DNA of 64,000 nt from Lewinellaceae bacterium (GCA_020636375.1 JACJXZ010000022.1:62001-126000), one strand, 5' to 3'. Counted from the first letter of the stretch, positions 1 to 9,108 are shown. The notes: generated by a model not told the origin, from the sequence alone. Made by a program: numbers and translations.

Positions 1-3000
1 ACAGAGAACATTTCCGAACTGGTGCGCCTGCTGGAAAAAAGCCCGGCGCCTACCCCCATGCTTATCGTAGAATGTGCGGAATCGCCGGCTCTGGCAAAAA
101 ACAAAAGATGGCAGGAAGCGAAAAAAGCAGGCCTGCATTTGCTGGAACAATGTGCAGCGCAAAACCCGGCTATCCATTTTACCGGCGCCGAAGAACTGGC
201 CCGGCTCTATCCGGTCGAAGCCTATCACAACGAGGATGGGCTGGAACTGGGGCAGGTCCCTTATACCGATGCGTACTACACCGCCCTCGGCACCCTGCTG
301 ATGCGCCGCTACCACAACCTGAAGCAAGCCCCCGCTAAAGTATTGGCGCTGGATTGCGACCAGACGCTGTGGAAAGGCACAGTGGGCGAAGATGGGGTGG
401 ATGGAGTCGAGGTGGATGAGGCCAGCCGGCTGCTGCAGGAGTTTGCCCTGCGGCAACAACAGTCGGGCGCCCTCATTGCCCTGTGCAGCAAAAACCGGGA
501 GCAGGACGTGCTGGATGTCCTGGAAAAACATCCGGATATGTTGCTCCGAAAAGAACACATCGTCAGCCTTAAAGTCAACTGGGAAGCCAAATCCAAAAAC
601 ATCCGGGAACTGGCCCGGGAGTTGGCCCTGGGGCCAGGCAGCTTTGTATTCATCGACGACAACCCCATCGAATGCGAGGAAGTGAGACAGAACGCGCCGG
701 AGGTGCTGGTGCTGCAAACCCCCTCGGATGTGGAAGGCATGAAGCGGCTGATCGATCACAGCTGGGTTTTTGACCGGCTTCACACTACGGCAGAAGACGC
801 CGCCAGGACCCGGCAGTACCGCGAGAACCTGCAGCGTTCGTCCTTTAAAAGTGAACACAGCAGCCTGGAAGCCTTCATAGAAAGCCTTAAGCTGGAGATC
901 GATATCCACCAAGCCCGGCGGGAAGAACTGGCGCGGATTGCCCAACTGACGCAAAAAACCAACCAGTTCAACTTCACCACCATCCGGCGCACTGCGCCGC
1001 AAATCAATAAGTTGTCAGAGGCGGCTGACAGCACCATCTTATCGGTAAGCGTCAAAGACCGCTTTGGGGATTACGGCCTGGTAGGCGTTATTATCCTGAA
1101 GAAGGAAAAAAACGCGTTGCTGGTGGATACCTTCCTGCTGAGCTGCCGGGCGTTGGGCCGGGGAGTGGAAATGGCCATGCTCAGAGCCATTGGCGGGGAG
1201 GCGGTGCGGCAGGGCCTCAAAGAAGTCCGGCTAAGGTTGAAGCCGACAGCGAAAAATGAGCCGGCGCAGCAGTTTGTAGAAGCAGTGGCAAAGGAACACC
1301 AGGTGGAAGAAGGAGAAATGTGGGTTTATCATATCCCAGGTACAATAGTAAGTGAGCTTCGACGCAGTAGCCAGCAACCCAAAAGGGAAAACGGCGCGAG
1401 GGAAAAAGCAAGTGGCCGCCAAAACGGCACACTACCCGTATACCGCCCCCCCTACCGGGAGATTTATGAAGAACTGTGGCCGGTAGAAGCAATCCAGGCC
1501 CACATCAAAGCGGCCCAGAACCCGAGGCAGGCTCCTGAAGATGGTGTTTACCAGACCCCTGTCGGCCCGGTAGAGCAAAGGCTGGAGCAACTGTGGGGCG
1601 AGGCCCTGCGCCTGGAGCAGGTGAGCCGCAGGGCAGATTTCTTCGAACTGGGTGGCGGCTCCATTAAGGCCGTCAGCCTGATCACAAGCATTCGGCAAGC
1701 CTTTGATGTGCCGCTGACCAATGAGCTCTTCCTGGAGCAGCCCACCATCGCCCGGATCGCCGGGCAGGTGGAGGCCTACAGGAGTACAGGCCGCTTTTTG
1801 GAAGATACTTTTACGGAGGTTGACTTATTGGCCGAGTCAGCCCTGCCGGCGGATATTACCTTCGAAGGCAAGCCGGTTGTTAATCACGCCAACCCCCAAG
1901 CGGTGCTGCTGACCGGCGCCACCGGCTTCCTGGGCGCCTACCTGCTGCGCGAGTTGTTGCAGCAAACCCGGGCCCGGATCTACTGCCTGGTTCGCGCCGC
2001 AGATGAGCAGCAAGCCTTTGAGCGCATTAGAGCCAACCTGGAACAGTATGGCATGTTTCGGGAGGAGAACGCCGGAAGGATACAGGCGCTGGCGGGCGAT
2101 ATCTCCCAACCGCTTCTGGGATTGGCGCCAGATCAATACGATGCTCTCGCAGATACGATAGGCGCCATTTACCACAATGCCGCGCAGGTGAACTTCATCT
2201 TCCCCTACGAACGCCTCAGGGCGGCCAATGTGGCGGGAACACAGGAAGTGCTGCGCTTTGCCAGCCGCCGCCGGCTGATCCCCATTCATTACCTATCCAC
2301 ACTGGCGGTGTTCAATACCCCCGAGATATCGCCCGCTCAGGTAATAAGCGAACGAAAGCTGAACGACGCGGATGCCTCAGCCGGCGTAGTAGGCGGCTAC
2401 AGCCAGAGCAAGTGGGCGGCCGAGCGCCTGTTGGGCCGGGCGCAGGAGGCGGGCATGCCCGTATCGGTTTATCGCCCCGGCGCCATCGCCCCGGCCGATG
2501 ACAGCAGTTCGAAGCTGGTGCTGTCCGATCTGTTCAACACCTTCCTGTTCAGTTGCATAGAGCTCGGCGCCATGCCGGACTTTTCAGACATGCATGTCGA
2601 TTTCTCGACGGTGGATTTTATCGCCGAAGCCTGCGTGAAGCTGTCGCTGCAGCCAAACAGCCCGGACCAACTGCATCACCTCAACAACGAGCACAGCAAA
2701 ACCATGCAGGAGGTGCGCCAGATGATGGAAGGACTGGGCCAGCCAATGGCCCTGCTGGATTTCGAAACCTGGCGGGAGCAGGCACGCAACCTGGCCCACA
2801 GGACGCATAACGAACACCTGGCGGCGCTGTTCCCCGTCTTCGAAGACCGCCTGCAGGCAGTGGGCAAGACCTGGATGGAACAGGCCAGCCAAAGCCCCCG
2901 CTTTGACAATAAAAAGACGGCGGCCTTGCTTCGGCAGCACGGCCTGGCCAATGAAGCCATCGACGAGCGGCTCATACTCAAATTGCTGTACAACATCTAC

Positions 3001-4173
3001 GCCACCGAGGCGCTGCTGGAACCGGAGGAAGAAGCAGTGGAGAAAACGGCGGCTAAAGGCGCCAAAAAAGTTGTCATCCTCACGGCCAGCATGGGAGGGG
3101 GGCACAACAGCGCAGCAGCCAGGATCGAAGCCCGCCTGAATCAACTGCCGGAGGCGGCGGGGCTGGAAGTCAAGGTGGTCAAACTGGAAGAAATAGACAG
3201 CTTCACCCGCCGAATCGCCGGGATGTACAACCACCTTTCCCGCCACAACCTGGATTTTTATGAGGCCTGGTACGAGGAGACCAACCGGGATGCTGAAGAG
3301 TACGTCCTCCTGCAAGCCTACCGGGAAAAGATGGCCCGCAGGATCTACCGGGCGGAGCAACCCGATATGGTTATTTCCGTTATTGGCCATGCCTCCAACT
3401 TCTTATCCGCTTTCAAAGCCATCAACCCGGAAATGCCCTGCATCACCTGCGTCACCGACTGGTTTGGCGGCTGCTGGCATGCCTGGGGCGATAATGGGGC
3501 GGACCTGCTGTACAGCCCGCACCCCCGAAACGCCACCTACCTTATAGAAAATGCGCCTATCGAAAGGGATAAGGTGCGGGTGGGCAGCCCGATATTCAAT
3601 GAAGCAGCAGCGCATTTGGCCGCCGCTGCCAACCGCATGGAAATGAAGCAGCAGCTGGGCATAAGCAAGCCAGGCCCGGTATTGTTGTTCAACACCTATG
3701 GCAGCCTCGAAACGGCCGCCCTGCTGGAAGGGCTGGAGACGGATGGGTTGAATATCATCGCCCTGTGTTATGGCGACAAGGAAGTATTCAATTACCTCAA
3801 CGGCCTCCGGCACCCAAATATCCACCCGGTATTATGGACAGGCGAAATGGAGCAATACCTCTGTATAGCTGACGCCATTTTCACCAAACCGGGCCCGGGC
3901 ATCATCCAGGAGGCCATCGCCGGCAATACGCCCGTCCTGCTCAATGGCCTCCAACCCGTAATGGTGCAGGAACGGGAAGTGCGGGATTATGTGCTTGAAA
4001 AGAAGATTGGCCTGAGCATAGCAGATGAAGCAGATTTCAAAAAGGCGGTGCAGTTGGTGCAAGATAGAGGAGATGGCTACCGCGAGCTGCTGGATAATAT
4101 CAGCCGGATAGAACTGCAAAACGGGCTGGATGAGTTCTGTGCTTTAGCCCTGAAACAAGTGGGAACTGTTTAG
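1..4173 (+). CDS. FkbH - carrier protein - thioester reductase - GT28 glycosyltransferase fusion (5' partial)
   Basis: The frame is open to the left edge, so the N-terminus is missing; 1390 residues are visible and numbered from the edge. (a) FkbH-like HAD-IIIC domain, about 75-440: D118/D120 in LDCDQTLWKG, CSKN at 162-165, acidic pair D219-D220, then the GNAT-like tail with DRFGDYGLVG and SCRALGRGVE. (b) Carrier protein, about 520-595, with phosphopantetheine serine S554 in LGGGSIKAV. (c) Thioester reductase, about 635-985, with TGATGFLG at 638-645 and Y800-x3-K804. (d) GT28 domain of MGDG-synthase/MurG type, about 1025-1390, with MGGGHNSAA at 1031 and KPGPG at 1296-1300. Known of the families: FkbH proteins load glyceryl from 1,3-bisphosphoglycerate onto carriers; terminal reductases release a thioester as aldehyde or alcohol; this GT28 type glycosylates diacylglycerol. 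Inferred: the reduced product is glycosylated by the same chain. More NRPS/PKS-like domains probably lie upstream of the window. Domain calls are firm; substrate unknown. Confidence 0.88.
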   Translation, partial: TENISELVRLLEKSPAPTPMLIVECAESPALAKNKRWQEAKKAGLHLLEQCAAQNPAIHFTGAEELARLYPVEAYHNEDGLELGQVPYTDAYYTALGTLLMRRYHNLKQAPAKVLALDCDQTLWKGTVGEDGVDGVEVDEASRLLQEFALRQQQSGALIALCSKNREQDVLDVLEKHPDMLLRKEHIVSLKVNWEAKSKNIRELARELALGPGSFVFIDDNPIECEEVRQNAPEVLVLQTPSDVEGMKRLIDHSWVFDRLHTTAEDAARTRQYRENLQRSSFKSEHSSLEAFIESLKLEIDIHQARREELARIAQLTQKTNQFNFTTIRRTAPQINKLSEAADSTILSVSVKDRFGDYGLVGVIILKKEKNALLVDTFLLSCRALGRGVEMAMLRAIGGEAVRQGLKEVRLRLKPTAKNEPAQQFVEAVAKEHQVEEGEMWVYHIPGTIVSELRRSSQQPKRENGAREKASGRQNGTLPVYRPPYREIYEELWPVEAIQAHIKAAQNPRQAPEDGVYQTPVGPVEQRLEQLWGEALRLEQVSRRADFFELGGGSIKAVSLITSIRQAFDVPLTNELFLEQPTIARIAGQVEAYRSTGRFLEDTFTEVDLLAESALPADITFEGKPVVNHANPQAVLLTGATGFLGAYLLRELLQQTRARIYCLVRAADEQQAFERIRANLEQYGMFREENAGRIQALAGDISQPLLGLAPDQYDALADTIGAIYHNAAQVNFIFPYERLRAANVAGTQEVLRFASRRRLIPIHYLSTLAVFNTPEISPAQVISERKLNDADASAGVVGGYSQSKWAAERLLGRAQEAGMPVSVYRPGAIAPADDSSSKLVLSDLFNTFLFSCIELGAMPDFSDMHVDFSTVDFIAEACVKLSLQPNSPDQLHHLNNEHSKTMQEVRQMMEGLGQPMALLDFETWREQARNLAHRTHNEHLAALFPVFEDRLQAVGKTWMEQASQSPRFDNKKTAALLRQHGLANEAIDERLILKLLYNIYATEALLEPEEEAVEKTAAKGAKKVVILTASMGGGHNSAAARIEARLNQLPEAAGLEVKVVKLEEIDSFTRRIAGMYNHLSRHNLDFYEAWYEETNRDAEEYVLLQAYREKMARRIYRAEQPDMVISVIGHASNFLSAFKAINPEMPCITCVTDWFGGCWHAWGDNGADLLYSPHPRNATYLIENAPIERDKVRVGSPIFNEAAAHLAAAANRMEMKQQLGISKPGPVLLFNTYGSLETAALLEGLETDGLNIIALCYGDKEVFNYLNGLRHPNIHPVLWTGEMEQYLCIADAIFTKPGPGIIQEAIAGNTPVLLNGLQPVMVQEREVRDYVLEKKIGLSIADEADFKKAVQLVQDRGDGYRELLDNISRIELQNGLDEFCALALKQVGTV

Positions 4174-4211
4174 GTATTTTTACAATCGGTAAAATTAAAA
4201 ACAATTGCAAT

Positions 4212-6161
4212 ATGACAACGACCGAAACCTTAATCGTCGGTTATGGCTTTTCCGTCATCCCTTTGATCAGGGAGCTCAAAAGAGAAGGCCGGGACTACCT
4301 CGTCATTTCCGACGGCAAATCCGTCTGGGAAGAACTGGACGAAAACGGGCGCCTGGACTTTGACCTGGTGAGCAGCAAGCACACCAGCCTTTATTCATTT
4401 GAACTGGTTGAGCAGGACACCAAAGATGAATACCTGACTGCGAGGCAGTTCATGGAATTTCAGCGCAAATACAAAGAGCAGTACGGGGCGGATGTCATCA
4501 AAGACCGGGTGACGGAAATAGAAAATTATCCTACCCATTCCATTGTACATACCAGGAGCGGTGAGGTGTACCAGGCGGCGCACCTGGTAATAGCCACCGG
4601 TTTCCGGCGAAAAGTCACTCAGGCCATCAACACCTTTGATTTTGATGCCGCTCAGGGCAAGACCGTTGTCCTTGCGGCCTCGGGGGATTCAGCCAACCTT
4701 ATGATCTCTAAACTGATACCCAGAAAAGCGCGTATTGTCGTTCTTACTAATGGTATAGCAGCCCTGGATAAAATGGTTTTTTATAAAAACCAGACTTATA
4801 CTGTGGACCAGTTGGAAATGCACAATGTCAGGTATATATCCAAGCTTTTCTTCTTAGTGCTTTCCCTGGCAAATATTCTGATAGAGTTTATTTTACCTCA
4901 AAGGCTGGTAAAATTACTCTCTGGCCATGATTTAAATTTGAAATTTCCGCTGATTAGCCTCAAAAAAACGAGAATACCTGCTTACGAGCGGAAAGTAAAA
5001 AGCGCGTTTCCGAATGGCATGCATGTATTAAAATATTGGCCGATAGACACCTATCAGCGCTTATTTGACAGAGGGCATCTGGAGGAAAAGATAAGAGAAG
5101 GTTATTTGCTGAATGACATCGCTTTTTTTATTGATGAAGGGCTGGTGGAGTTGTGGCATAAAAAAGAAACCACCATTGATCATGAAGCAAGGGCCATCCG
5201 CTGGGGAGAGAAAGAACTGGAATTCGATTATCTCATCGAAGGCGACAGGGAGAGGCCGGCACTGCCTGACATTATGATCGGGCACTCCGACGGTGGCCTT
5301 CCATATCAGTATGATTACAGGAACAATTTCATGGGAATTGTCCCTCCGGAACTTCACAATGTCTACATGATCGGATATACCCGGCCCTTTACAGGCGGCT
5401 TGGCCAATATCATTGAGATGCAGGGTTTATTTGTACATAAGATGATTACGGAATCCCTTTTTCGGGAGAAAACGTATGAGAACCTGGAAGAAAAGATTGA
5501 AAAATACAATCTTGCATACTATGGAGCGGAAACACATTGGCCCACCGACCACATTGTGTATTTTGGTTTCTATACAGAAGATTTAGCTCAATTGATGGGC
5601 ATCGCTCCCACGCTTTCAGATTGTCGCAGTTTTAAGGAAGTTTTTCAGTATTTCCTTTTTCCCAATAATGCTTTTAAGTACCGCCAGGAAGGGCCATACA
5701 AAGTAGAGGGAGTTGAGGAAATGACAGAAAAGATCTGGGCTCAGCACAATGGATTTAGCCTGTTAAAGCATCATATATTGAATCTGCTATTAACGTTCGT
5801 GATGGCTCTGGCCCTGATTTTGTTTTTGCCGCTACCGGCATACCTCATCGTTCTTTTGTGCCTGCTTCAGTTGGCCAACCCGCTCCTTTTGCTGCTGTTC
5901 ATTTACGGTTCCAATATCCAGTCTTATCTCAACATCCTTTATCTGTGCGGGCTAACCGCTGCTGTTTATTTTCAGAACGCCTGGATACCCGCCATCACAT
6001 TCCTCATCGCTTTTTTTGCAGTTTATATCGGCGGAAAATCGGGCTGGGCCCGCTTCCCGTATAATGACCTGAGAAACAAGTGGAGATACCGGGAGTTCTT
6101 CCAGCGCTACCTGGCGGCATACAACAGGGTTTATTCAAAAGAACAAGTACCAAGCCATTAA
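4212..6161 (+). CDS. Flavin-containing monooxygenase-like protein with C-terminal membrane domain
   Basis: 649 residues. The N-terminus VGYGFSVIPLI (9-19) is an FAD-binding Rossmann segment, with a second nucleotide-binding stretch near 155-170 (VVLAASGDSANL), as in FMO/NAD(P)-binding oxidoreductases. A hydrophobic region at about 520-612, probably three to four helices, follows the catalytic part; most FMOs lack this, so the enzyme is probably anchored at the membrane. It starts 38 bp after the FkbH/reductase/GT28 gene and ends 5 bp before the DGD1-like glycosyltransferase, so the three are almost certainly one transcript. Likely role: oxidation (N- or C-hydroxylation or Baeyer-Villiger type) of the lipid or carrier-derived intermediate made by its neighbours. 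The reaction is not deducible from sequence. Codon use in the middle of the gene looks more AT-rich than in its neighbours. Confidence 0.75.
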   Translation: MTTTETLIVGYGFSVIPLIRELKREGRDYLVISDGKSVWEELDENGRLDFDLVSSKHTSLYSFELVEQDTKDEYLTARQFMEFQRKYKEQYGADVIKDRVTEIENYPTHSIVHTRSGEVYQAAHLVIATGFRRKVTQAINTFDFDAAQGKTVVLAASGDSANLMISKLIPRKARIVVLTNGIAALDKMVFYKNQTYTVDQLEMHNVRYISKLFFLVLSLANILIEFILPQRLVKLLSGHDLNLKFPLISLKKTRIPAYERKVKSAFPNGMHVLKYWPIDTYQRLFDRGHLEEKIREGYLLNDIAFFIDEGLVELWHKKETTIDHEARAIRWGEKELEFDYLIEGDRERPALPDIMIGHSDGGLPYQYDYRNNFMGIVPPELHNVYMIGYTRPFTGGLANIIEMQGLFVHKMITESLFREKTYENLEEKIEKYNLAYYGAETHWPTDHIVYFGFYTEDLAQLMGIAPTLSDCRSFKEVFQYFLFPNNAFKYRQEGPYKVEGVEEMTEKIWAQHNGFSLLKHHILNLLLTFVMALALILFLPLPAYLIVLLCLLQLANPLLLLLFIYGSNIQSYLNILYLCGLTAAVYFQNAWIPAITFLIAFFAVYIGGKSGWARFPYNDLRNKWRYREFFQRYLAAYNRVYSKEQVPSH

Positions 6162-6166
6162 AGAAA

Positions 6167-7324
6167 ATGAAAGACATCTGCATCGTCACCACTGCTTCCA
6201 TCCCCTGGTTGACCGGGACGGCCATTTTACCCCTGGCCAGAGCATCGGCGCTTGTCCAAAGAGGCTTTTCCGTCCGTTTGTATGTGCCGTGGGTGGAGTC
6301 AAAAAATGCGCAGTCGGCCATTTTTCCACCTGGCGTCACCTTTTCCCAACCAGAAGAGCAGAGAGCGTACGTAAAAAAGTGGCTGGAAGACAAACACCTG
6401 GACGCCGGGGCTGAACTGGCCTTTTATCCGGCAAAGTATATCGCCGTTTTTCGCTCCATCTACCCATCGGTAAACCTGGCAAAATTTTTACCCGAAACAG
6501 ATCTTTTGATCCTGGAAGAACCAGAGCACCTCTTTTTCTTCCAGCCCTGGAATTTGAGCAAATTAAAGGCAGCCAAAATCTGTGGCATAGTGCTCACCAA
6601 CTATTCGTATTACTGTGAGGATTTGTTTGGAAAACTATCCTTTGCACTGACTCCATTATATGACGCTTATGACCTCTTCCTCAAGCGAAAACTGCCGCTC
6701 GTCATCCGCTTATCGTCCGCCCTGAAAGGGCCGGAGAATGGTGTGGTGTCTAACGTGGACGGCGTACTGCCTAAGTTTTTTGCCCCTGTTTCCGAAAAGC
6801 CGGAAAAGCCTTCCACTCCTTTTTATTACATCGGCAAATTTGAGTGGTATAAAGGTTTTGGAGAACTAACTGAGCTGTGGACGGCGCTACCTCCGGAGAT
6901 TAGTAAATATCCTATCGATTGTTTTGGCGGGGGCAGCCAAATGAAGGAGATCATCGATACCTGTAAAGAAAACGGATTGCAGATCAACCATCAACCTCCT
7001 ACGCTTTCGCCGGAAGTGAAATTGGCGCCCTACAAAACTTTTATCAATGCTTCTGTCAGTGAAGGCCTGTGCACCACCAGCATGGAAGCCCTGGCTATGG
7101 GCAAGTGGCTCGTTATTCCGGAACACCCCTCTAACGAATTTTTCTATGGGTTTTCCAACTGCCTGGTGTACCGGGATAGGGAAAGTTTTGTGGAAGTTAT
7201 TCAGAAGACATTTGAAGAGATGCCGACGCCTTTGTCAGGGCAGGAAGCTGAAAAACTGACTTGGAATGCGGCGACTGGCCGGCTTTTGTCTATACTAGAA
7301 AAGTATGGGCCAGAGCTTATTTGA
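6167..7324 (+). CDS. Digalactosyldiacylglycerol synthase (DGD1)-like glycosyltransferase
   Basis: 385 residues from ATG 6167, five bases after the previous stop; a longer in-frame start would run back into the upstream gene and is rejected. The N-terminus IVTTASIPWLTGTAILPLAR, the segment PEEQRAYVKKWLEDK, FYPAKY near 90-100 and LILEEPEHLFFF near 120-130 follow the pattern of plant DGD1 (GT4-like, GT-B fold). A C-terminal donor-site segment, SEGLCTTSMEALAMGKWLVI, includes the expected Glu. DGD1 transfers a second sugar onto monogalactosyl-diacylglycerol. The preceding multidomain protein ends in an MGD-type GT28, so the pair could add two sugars in sequence to one lipid-like acceptor (inference). 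Sugar and acceptor are unknown; a generic GT4 with convergent motifs is the alternative. Confidence 0.78.
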   Translation: MKDICIVTTASIPWLTGTAILPLARASALVQRGFSVRLYVPWVESKNAQSAIFPPGVTFSQPEEQRAYVKKWLEDKHLDAGAELAFYPAKYIAVFRSIYPSVNLAKFLPETDLLILEEPEHLFFFQPWNLSKLKAAKICGIVLTNYSYYCEDLFGKLSFALTPLYDAYDLFLKRKLPLVIRLSSALKGPENGVVSNVDGVLPKFFAPVSEKPEKPSTPFYYIGKFEWYKGFGELTELWTALPPEISKYPIDCFGGGSQMKEIIDTCKENGLQINHQPPTLSPEVKLAPYKTFINASVSEGLCTTSMEALAMGKWLVIPEHPSNEFFYGFSNCLVYRDRESFVEVIQKTFEEMPTPLSGQEAEKLTWNAATGRLLSILEKYGPELI

Positions 7325-7366
7325 AGCCTGGTTTTACGACTAATCAGGAATTTATGAGCCATTGCC

Positions 7367-7966
7367 TCAGGAATTAGGTTTTTGTTTTTCCAAAAGAAAA
7401 ATAACGTGTTTGCAGATATCAATAGGGGTATACCTAAACTGTTCTGATTTGGATACAGTTAGCTGAGTCTTCCCGATTAGGTTGTTCCAATCTGGCAATT
7501 TCAAAAAATTGTAGGGCAGTGGGATTCCATAAGGCTTATTGCCAATATAGTCAGCATAGCATAACAATAGAAAATCAGCCCGGGTTTCCCAGTAATGGTC
7601 CTTGATCAAAATATACTTTTTGGATACTCTTTTTGCCTCTCGCAAAATGGCTTCTGGATCTTCATCATGGTGCAATACATCGACAATCATGACACAATCG
7701 AAAAAGCTATCCGGAAAAGGAATTTGTCTGCCATCGTATCTTTGCACAGGGATAAACGTCTTTTCCGGCACATAGACATCCAAGCATGAAAAGTGAGCAT
7801 GAGGACGTATTCTTGACAGCTCTTTGGCTAGCCTGCCGGACGAAGCGCCAAGGTCCAACACTTTTTCAACATCTTCTAAATAAGGTGAGATGCAACGTAG
7901 TAAGTGGTTCAGTCTTACAGGGAATCCGTAGAATTCGTTAAACCATTTTGTGAGGCGCATTATCAT
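7367..7966 (-). CDS. Class I SAM-dependent methyltransferase
   Basis: 199 residues. SAM-binding motif I is VLDLGASSGRLAKEL (about 37-51); motif II/III region DSFFDCVMIVDVLHH (about 87-101) is typical of the Methyltransf_11 group, followed by ILREAKRVSKKYILIKDHYW, which resembles the post-motif segment of small-molecule methylases. It is convergent with the DGD1-like gene (43-bp gap) and could either tailor that pathway's product or be unrelated. Two in-frame ATGs lie at the start (M1 and M3). The codons are AT-richer than the surrounding core genes, which fits recent acquisition but does not prove it. Substrate cannot be read from the sequence. Confidence 0.8.
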   Translation of the reverse strand: MIMRLTKWFNEFYGFPVRLNHLLRCISPYLEDVEKVLDLGASSGRLAKELSRIRPHAHFSCLDVYVPEKTFIPVQRYDGRQIPFPDSFFDCVMIVDVLHHDEDPEAILREAKRVSKKYILIKDHYWETRADFLLLCYADYIGNKPYGIPLPYNFLKLPDWNNLIGKTQLTVSKSEQFRYTPIDICKHVIFLLEKQKPNS

Positions 7967-8020
7967 GTTAGGTCATTTATAATTCAAAGGATAATAGCCA
8001 CCTTCGTTCCTTAGTAGTGA

Positions 8021-8142
8021 TTAAAAAATAACTTCACTGTTTGAGGCCCTTAGTTGTAGCTCGTTCAGCAGCCTGACCCCGCTGGAACCCTGACAGGCTG
8101 CTTCACTTCACTACAACTAAGGGCCGTGAAGTTATTTTTTAA
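8021..8142. repeat. Three-tier perfect inverted repeat (cruciform/MITE-like)
   Basis: Nested perfect arms: 8021-8037 pairs with 8126-8142 (17 bp), 8045-8059 with 8111-8125 (15 bp), and 8067-8075 with 8094-8102 (9 bp), around a short loop. The 122-bp unit lies between the divergent methyltransferase and acyltransferase genes. It may be a strong bidirectional terminator-like RNA hairpin or a miniature mobile palindrome; its outer AATAACTTC motif recalls the ends of other repeats in this window. Confidence 0.85.
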
Positions 8143-8162
8143 GGATTCCTTAATTCATCACC

Positions 8163-8921
8163 ATGAATAAATATCTGAAATTTTCTCTGTTCCTCTATTA
8201 CGGCCTGAATTTTTTTGCCCGGTGCCTGCTCATCGATTGGCGCATCCGGGTTGAGGAGAAAGCCATCCGGGCAAAAACCAAAATGGTGAGCCGGCTTTGC
8301 CGAAAGGGGCTGCGCGCGCTGGACGTCCATATACAGTGTGTTGGCCTGCCCGCAGAAGCTGGGGGAGAAAGCCGCCTGTACGCCGCCAACCACCAGACCT
8401 ACCTGGACATCTTCGTGCTTTCCGCCTGCCTGGAATTGCAGTATGTATCTGCTTTCGAAGTAGCGGGAGATCCTACAAGAGCAGGCATTTTGAAAAGCGC
8501 CGGCGTGATCCTGGTGGAAAACAGGCGCCACGACTCCAGGCTGGCCAACGGCGTAGGGCAAGTCGCCCAGACCCTGGAAAAAAACATCAATGTTGCAGTC
8601 TTCCCGGAAGGAGAAACAACCAACGGGACTTTGAAAAAATTTAAGCCCGCCCTATTCCAGGCGGCCGTCGACGCCGGCAGGAAAGTCGTCCCGGTCAGTA
8701 TCCGGTACACAAAAGTAAATGGCAGGCACGATCCCGGGCGGATTCGCGACGAAGTGTGCTGGTATGATGACCGGACAAGCTGGTACAATCACCTGATCAA
8801 CTTTTGCGGCTTCAGGAGCGTAGAGGTCGTCGTCCACTTCCACGATGAATTGCCGGGCGCCGGCCGCAAGGAGCTGGCCCAGGCCTGCGAGGAGGTTATC
8901 AGAGAAGCGGTTTCGGGTTGA
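8163..8921 (+). CDS. PlsC-family 1-acylglycerol-3-phosphate acyltransferase
   Basis: 252 residues. The NHx4D catalytic motif is NHQTYLD (76-82), and the acyl-acceptor motif is VFPEGETT (146-153) followed by KPALFQAAVDAGRKVVPVSI, the usual order in lysophosphatidate acyltransferases. An N-terminal hydrophobic segment (about 5-25) would hold it at the inner face of the cytoplasmic membrane. The family transfers an acyl group from acyl-ACP or acyl-CoA to lysophospholipids or related acceptors. Start ATG 8163 is 20 bp after the right arm of the preceding palindrome. It may be the housekeeping PlsC or a paralogue serving the adjacent glycolipid-like genes; the sequence alone cannot decide. Confidence 0.85.
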   Translation: MNKYLKFSLFLYYGLNFFARCLLIDWRIRVEEKAIRAKTKMVSRLCRKGLRALDVHIQCVGLPAEAGGESRLYAANHQTYLDIFVLSACLELQYVSAFEVAGDPTRAGILKSAGVILVENRRHDSRLANGVGQVAQTLEKNINVAVFPEGETTNGTLKKFKPALFQAAVDAGRKVVPVSIRYTKVNGRHDPGRIRDEVCWYDDRTSWYNHLINFCGFRSVEVVVHFHDELPGAGRKELAQACEEVIREAVSG

Positions 8922-8985
8922 TATTGGGGACATTGGTTTTTTACTTTCTTCTGGCTAACTTTGCCCGGTATTGGCTTTTGATGAA

Positions 8986-9016
8986 ATTAAGCGCTAATAG
9001 GAAATTAGCGCTTAAT
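8986..9016. promoter_or_regulatory. 13-bp perfect inverted repeat upstream of CNB-CPBP gene
   Basis: Arms 8986-8998 and 9004-9016 (ATTAAGCGCTAAT and its complement) are separated by five bases and lie 63 bp upstream of a TACCTTTG box. It could be an operator for a dimeric regulator or a weak terminator of the acyltransferase gene; there is no strong T-run, which favours the operator reading. Confidence 0.5.
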
Positions 9017-9078
9017 GTGATGAAACAATAATCCACCATTTTGAAACAATAACGGGGGCGCGAAAGGCGGCAAGCCGA

Positions 9079-9086
9079 TACCTTTG
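9079..9086 (+). promoter_or_regulatory. Bacteroidetes-type -7 box (TACCTTTG)
   Basis: TACCTTTG matches the TAnnTTTG consensus used by the Bacteroidota primary sigma factor and lies 23 bp before ATG 9109. A clear TTG at the -33 spacing is not seen. Confidence 0.5.
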
Positions 9087-9108
9087 TAGTATAAAATAAA
9101 GCTCCGTT

